This document shows positions 58,442 to 64,000 of a stretch of DNA of 64,000 nt, in pieces; position 1 is the stretch's first letter, and every line of letters begins with the position of its first letter. This DNA is from CAWFPR01 sp963817635 (GTDB lineage: Bacteria; Acidobacteriota; Vicinamibacteria; Vicinamibacterales; 2-12-FULL-66-21), in contig CAWFPR010000025.1 of the NCBI GenBank assembly GCA_963817635.1, forward strand, positions 5,569-69,568. The letters run 5' to 3'. The position numbers and the translations under genes were made by a program. Below the pieces are notes generated by a model. That model did not search any database. It was not told the origin of the DNA and was given only the letters and a program-made list of their open reading frames with translations.

Positions 58442-60669
58442 TCAGAACCTGAATAGATAACTCATCTTCACGAACACCTGCCGTCCCGTGGAATGGAAGA
58501 CGGAGTCGGTCGGCCGCAGGCGGTCGCGCGAGAGCGGGTCGATTTCGACGTTGGCGTAGCCGTCGGTGTAGCCGACATACAGCGCCGTCCACGGGTTGAC
58601 GAGATAGGTCACGAGCAGATCGGCGGTCAGCCGCTTCTCCTTCTCCAGATCGATCAGCGCCGTATCCGGGAGCACGCCCGAGTAGTCGAGGATCGCGCGC
58701 AGCGAGAGGCTCCGCGTGAACTGGTACGAGGCACGCGAGCGCAGGATGTGATTGTCCACGATGACGGCGCCGGGCGTGACGCCGGCGATGCCCGCGCGCG
58801 TGCCGAGCCGGGTGAACAGGTAGGTCTGGTCGAGGCGCAGCGGCGGAATCGGCTTGAGCGTCAGCGCGAGTTCGGCCGTCGTCGCATCGACGAGAAACGG
58901 CTGCAGGTTCTCCGACGGAAAGAAGTTGATGTCCCGGCCGCGTTCGACCTGCACGGACGTCTCCAGCCATTTCAGCCAGGCGGTCTCGAACTGGAAGGAG
59001 CTGGAGCGCTTGCGGAACTCGATGCCGGCGAACCGCTCCATCGATTCCCGGTAGTCGCCGTTGATCTCCGTCTGCCCCTTCAGCTCCAGCTGGAGTTCCG
59101 AGCGGACATCCCAGTCCTGAAGCGTCCCGGCGTGGTCCCACAGCGCGCTGCCGGAGAGTTCCGGGCGGACGCTCACCAGCGGCCCCTTGTCCGGGAACCA
59201 GGTATAGCGGACGAAGGGGTTGACCTGGCGCAGGTCCACCCGCCGGACGAAGCCAAGCGGCGCGCGGAAATCAGCGCTGATGTCGTCGTAGCGGAGGAAG
59301 GCCCCCCAGTTGCGCCCCGTGCGATCGAGTTCGAGCGAGAGCGCCGGCCCGGACCGGCTGGCGCCGTCCAGGGGACGATCGTCGCTCAGGGCGGCCTGCC
59401 CGGTGAACGTCCAGGTATCGGTCATCTTGTAGCGGGTGTCGATGGACACGACGCGGCTGGCGCTCGATCCGAAATCGCGCGTCGTCGCGAGCACACCGAC
59501 GGACGACTGGTTGGGGAGGTCGCGCTGGACGCGCACCACGCCGATGCCCGCCCGATCGCCGAAGGCCGGATCGAGGGGATCGACCTGGTTGCCGGGCGCC
59601 CGATCGTCGATCGCCAGCCCCGCGATGCCCCACCCGGCCTTCTTGCCCGTGATCCGGGCGCCCACCTGCGGGTCGGCGATGCGGCGCGAGAAGAAGAGGT
59701 TGATCGGCGTCTGGAAGTACGACGCGTTCTCGATGAAGAACGGCCGCTTCTCCTCGAAGAACACCTCGAAGCGCTGGTTGATGGTGACCTGCGGCTCGTC
59801 GGACTCCACCTGGCTGAAGTCGGGGTTGAACGTCGAGATCGACCGCGAAGGCGTCCTTCACGATGAATTTGCCGTCGATGCCGCCGCGTCCGTCCGAGTC
59901 GGTCACGAACGCCGGACGCGCCTCGTCCAGGAATCGCGCGCCGGTGAAGGCGCCGTAGGGAATGAACTGCACGTTGCGGCCGGGCGAGATGTCGCGCAGT
60001 CCGCGCGCCGTGGCCAGTTGCTGCGTGACGCTGGCGACGCGCCTCGTGATGTACGGCCAGAACGACGTCTCGTTGTTGCGGCGAATGGCCCGGGCCACCG
60101 CGATGCCCCATTCCTGCTCCGCCGACGCCGGAAACCGCAGGCTCTTGAACGGGATCGCCATGCGGGCCACGAACCCGAACGGCGTCAGCCGGCCTTCTGA
60201 GTGCCACACCGTGTCATAGCTGTAGTCGTCGTCTTCGCCATCGGTGTTGACGCCGTCGAGCTGGACGCCGAGCGGATTCACGATGAACAGGTACGAGTGC
60301 CGCCGATCGTGGAACGTGTCGAGGATGATGCCGACGAAGTCGTCGTTGCCGAATCCCTCGCGCCTCGAGAGCGTGGCTCTCACCTGGTCCGGCTCGCGGT
60401 CGTGCGCGACGAAGATCACGTACAGGTTGGCGTCGTCGTACGACAGGTAGGCTTCGGTCTGCTGGCTCGCGGGAACCCCGTCGCCCGGTTCGCGCTGGAC
60501 GAACGTGGTTACGGCCACCTCGCCGGGGCGTGGCGTGCCGTCGAGGTACTCCTCGATTCCCGGCGGCGTGGAGACGCGGGGAATCGTGATGCTCTGTGGC
60601 GTGGCGTCCTGCGCGGCGGCGAGCGGCAGCGGTACACAGGAATGACAGCAGAAGGACGAAGGATTTCAT
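58442..60669 (-). CDS. DUF5916 outer-membrane protein with CBM9-like domain (two frameshifts)
   Basis: The ATG at 60669 gives a signal peptide (MKSFVLLLSFLCTAAA), with one extra base near 60625. The N-terminal carbohydrate-binding 9-like domain follows (TEAYLSYDDANLYVIFVAHD, GNDDFVGIILDTFHDRRHSYLFIVNPLG, MAIPFKSLRF). After a break near 59840 comes the DUF5916 barrel (INQRFEVFFEEKRPFFIENASYFQTPINLFFSRRI), ending in an aromatic (MSYLFRF), as outer-membrane barrels do. Corrected length about 742 residues. It follows a beta-galactosidase gene in the same direction, suggesting glycan use. Confidence 0.85.
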
Positions 60670-60776
60670 GAGAAGAGAACCCGAAAGAGTTGATTGTCCT
60701 ATCGCCGCGGCTCTCTTGCAAACACGGGCGCGTCGCGGCGACCGACGGTTTTCCGGCACACGATGCCAGCCGCGGG

Positions 60777-63700
60777 TCACGTCGATTGGACGTTCGGCCT
60801 GCCGGCCAGGTTCAGCGACCGCCGATCGGACGGAGTCGATAGCGATACGCGTACGGTGTGTCGGCGGGCAGCCGATACGGCGTCGAGCGGATAGGCGTTC
60901 CGGCTCCAGCTGTCGTAGCCGCCGACACCCATCTGCGCCAGGTCCAGGTTCAGGAAGATCTCCGGGTGCACCGGCAGCTGGAACGAGTACGCGGCCGCTT
61001 CGAGTTCGTCCTCGCGGTAGTGCGAGGCGCCGACGCTCAGCAGCGGGTCGCCGTGAGCCTCGAGTCCGATTCCGTCCGCGTTGGTGAGCCGGACCCAGCG
61101 CACGTCGGTCTTGTTCCCGTTTTCCTGCGGCCGGGAGTAGTCGACGAACTGCTCCGCCACCGTGGACGAATAGACGCCAACCGGTTCGAACTGGCGATCG
61201 CTGTAGGTTTCGGCTGGTCCGCGGCCGAACCACTCGATCCGGTCCAGGCCTGGCGCCACCACGAGTGCGGTGCCGAAGCGCGGCAACATGGCAAGCGGGC
61301 GCGAACCCGGCGAATAGGATGGCGCGACGTCCACGTCGCCGCTGCCGTGGATCGTGTAGGTGATCGCGTAGCTCGCGCCGGCCTGGGTCAGGTCCCCTTT
61401 GACCTCCACCTGCGCGGTGGATGCGTCGATCCGGCGGGCATCGACCGCCGTCAGCGTCCACGTGCTCGCCGCGGTCTTCCAGATCATGATGTCGTCGGCG
61501 GGCGTGGTGCGCGCGCTGGACGCCACGGCCTTCCACCCGCCCCAGTCGTTGTCGGTCACCGCTCGCCAGAAATCGGGCAGCGGACCGCGGTCCAGCAGCC
61601 GCACGCCGCGGTACGTGTAGCTGTCGATCGTGCCGTGGAGGCGATCGAAGATCAGCGCGAACTCCGGGCCGGCAAATCGAATCAGGTTGCCCGCGGGCGC
61701 CATCTGGAGCGGCGCCGTGGCATCCACGACGGGCCGGGCCGGCGCCTTGATCGGCAGTGGCCACTGTTCCCAGCCGAGTTCGTGCCCCTGCTTCGCCCAC
61801 GCCGTGTCGGCAGTCGTGACGAACTGGACGTTCAGGAAATACTCGACGCCCGGTTCAGGGGTGATCGGCGGCCACGCGATCGCGAATTCGCGTTCCGCCC
61901 GCGGCGCGAGGTCCAGGTCCGGCAGCGTGCCGGACGCCACGGTCCGGCCGTCGGCGGTCACGCTCCACAGCCCGCGCGCGATGTCGTGGGCGTTGATGAA
62001 GTCGAACCAGTTCTTCACCGAGATCCGGCCCGATGCGAGGTCCACCGGTGACGCGTGGAGATAGCGATACACGTACTTGATGGCGCGCAGACCGGGATGC
62101 GGGACCCGATCCGCGTTCACCAGGCCGTTCATGCAGAAGTTGCCGTCGTTCTTCTGGCCGACGCGGTCTTCCCACCAGCCGCCGTACGCCAGGAAGGTCG
62201 GCTGGCGTGCGGTCGAGCGGAACGGAGCCGGCACCGGCTGCCGGATGCCCTGGTCCACCCAGTCCCAGACGAACGCCCCCTGAGCGTTGTTGTCGGCGTA
62301 GAACAGGTCCCAGTACTCCTTCAGCCCGCCGTTGCTGTTGCCCATCGCGTGCGTGTACTCGCACAGGATGAGCGGCAGCTCCGGCCGTGCCTTCATGCGC
62401 TCGGCGACGCGCGCCGGTGTCGCATACATGAACGAGTTCACGTCCGCGCTCGATCCGCCGTGGCTCGTGGTGCCCTCGTAGTGGACGGGGCGCGATGGGT
62501 CGCGCTTCTTCGCCCAGGCGTATCCGGCCGCGATGTTCGTGCCGTCGCCGCACTCGTTGCCGAGCGACCAGATGACGACGGACGGATGGTTCTTGTCGCG
62601 CTCGATCATCGCCTCGACGCGCGCGACGTAGGCGGGCGTCCACGCCGGGTCGTTCGTCAACCGGTTGCGTTCGTTCGTGCCGAACCCGTGGCACTCGATG
62701 TTCGCCTCGTCTATCACGTACAGGCCGTAGCGGTCCGCCAGCTCGTACCAGTCCTCGGCGTTCGGATAGTGCGACGTGCGCACCGCATTGACGTTGTGCT
62801 GCTTCATCAGCTCGATGTCGCGAATCATCAGCGCGCGATCGACGTAGTGGCCCGTGTCGGGACTGTGCTCGTGCCGGTTCACCCCCTTGAACAGCACAGC
62901 GCGGCCGTTGACGAGGAGGCGGCCGCCGCGGATCTCGATCTCGCGGAACCCGACGTCTGCCGGGACGACCTCGATCACCTGGCCCGCGCGGTCGGTGAGC
63001 GTGAGCAGCAGCCGGTAGAGGTACGGTGTTTCCGCGTTCCACTGACGCGGCGCCGTCACGGGAATCGAGAACACGGCCCGGGCATCGGCGCGCGCCGGAC
63101 TGGAGACGCGGCGCGCCGCCTTCGCCACGCTCCGGCCGTCGGCATCGAGCAGGTCCAGCGCGACGATCGCGTTCGAGGCCTCCGAGGCGTTGCGAAGCGT
63201 CGCGGTGACCGTCAGGGTCGCGTCGCGATAGGCCGCGTCCAGGTCCGTGTGCACCTCGACGTCCGCGATCCGCAGCGGCGCCGCGCTCCAGAGCGTGACG
63301 TCGCGGAAGATCCCGCTCAGGCGGAACATGTCCTGGTCTTCGAGGAAGGAGCCATCGCTCCAGCGGTAGACTTCGACGGCCACGACGTTGGTGCCCGGCT
63401 TTACCTGCTTGCGTCACGTCGAACTCCGCCGGCGTGCGGCTGTCCTCGCTGTAGCCCACGCGCTCGCCGTTCACCCACAGGTAGAAGGCTGAATCGACTC
63501 CGGCGAAGCGAAGGAACACCTGCCGGCCTGCCCATCCGGCCGGGACCTCGAATGTGCGCCGGTAGGACCCGACCGGATTGTCGTCGTGCGGCGGGTGCGG
63601 ATCGCGCCGATCGAAGACGAAGGCGTAGCCCGAGTTGACGTAGATCGGCATCCCGAACCCGCGCATCTCCCAGTTCGACGGCACCGCGATCGTCGGCCAC

Positions 63701-63987
63701 GTCGAGTCGTCGAAGGCTGGGTCGAAGAACGCGACCGGCCGCGCCGCGGGGCTCGCGGCGTAGTGGAACTTCCAGTCACCGTCGAGCGACTGCACCCACG
63801 GCGAGGTGGCGGGATCACCGCGGCGCGCCAGCAAGGCGTCGGGATACGCCACGCTCGTGGCGTGCGGGCGCTCGGTGCCGACGTCGATCACCGCCGGATT
63901 GTCCCATTCGAGCCGCGCGGGGGCTGAAGCCTGGCCCGGCGTCAGGGCGGCCAACAGCAGCAGGAGTGCGGTGGCGAGAATCGGCAT
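60777..63987 (-). CDS. Secreted GH2 beta-galactosidase (LacZ-like), one frameshift
   Basis: The ATG at 63987 gives a signal peptide (MPILATALLLLLAALTPGQASA). The GH2 sugar-binding domain contains SLDGDWKFHYAASPA and PSNWEMRGFG. A break near 63405 (one extra A) joins EFDVTQAG to KPGTNVVAVEVYRWSDGSFLEDQDMFRLSG. The catalytic TIM barrel has the acid/base in WSLGNECGDG and the nucleophile in LILCEYTHAMGNSNG. The C-terminal LacZ small-chain domain follows. Corrected length about 1,069 residues. It would hydrolyse terminal beta-galactosides outside the cytoplasm. It may be co-transcribed with the DUF5916 gene (107-base gap). Confidence 0.92.
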
Positions 63988-64000
63988 GGCTGAGAGGATA

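Overview
The window is high-GC bacterial chromosome. The gene content suggests an Acidobacteriota member, possibly Vicinamibacteria-like. The basis is several large secreted proteins (two tricorn-like proteases, VPS10/BNR-type and DUF5916-type proteins, and a VWFA protein resembling the Acidobacteria-type 'VWFA-related' family), the strict str-S10-spc-alpha ribosomal order, and MacB-like permease pairs. This is inference from recognised families; no marker phylogeny was run.

Layout. (1) 0-4.3 kb, minus strand: a PorV/TraF-like outer-membrane protein, then pilB and pilT (type IV pilus motors). (2) 4.4-9.2 kb, plus strand: a Yip1-like membrane protein, an efflux adaptor and two MacB-like permeases, coupled by overlapping starts and stops, with no ATPase gene. 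(3) 9.15-9.9 kb: a non-coding region with a ~150-bp tandem repeat. (4) 9.9-12.0 kb, plus: an EF-G-like GTPase. It converges, through a terminator nested in heptamer repeats, on (5) 12.3-32.3 kb, minus: one uninterrupted ribosomal supercluster running rpsL, rpsG, fusA, rpsJ through rplQ, including secY, adk, map, infA and rpoA. tuf is absent. Its junctions carry oriented palindromes and several families of 7-bp tandem repeats. (6) 32.6-48.1 kb: CsbD-like protein, cupin, esterase, thioesterase, DUF1697, two tricorn-like proteases, an HExxH peptidase with TPRs, and a BNR/VPS10-type protein. (7) 48.1-53.2 kb, minus: an accessory island (response regulator, AraC-like HTH protein, TlpA-like thioredoxin, 14-cysteine secreted protein, repeat-rich secreted protein, VWFA protein). 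It sits between two ~1-kb direct repeats made of the 3' half of the BNR gene. (8) 54.2-58.4 kb: a mobile-element graveyard with HicB/HicA-like, IS3, VirB2/TrbC, PIN-like toxin, IS91 transposase and three scattered 3' fragments of rho. (9) 58.4-64 kb, minus: DUF5916 protein and a GH2 beta-galactosidase.

Quality warning. About 27 single-base frameshifts are visible, mostly apparent insertions, and they occur even in essential genes (rpsH, rplQ, rplD). They look like uncorrected read or assembly indels rather than true pseudogenisation. I give the full extents of such genes and the approximate break positions.
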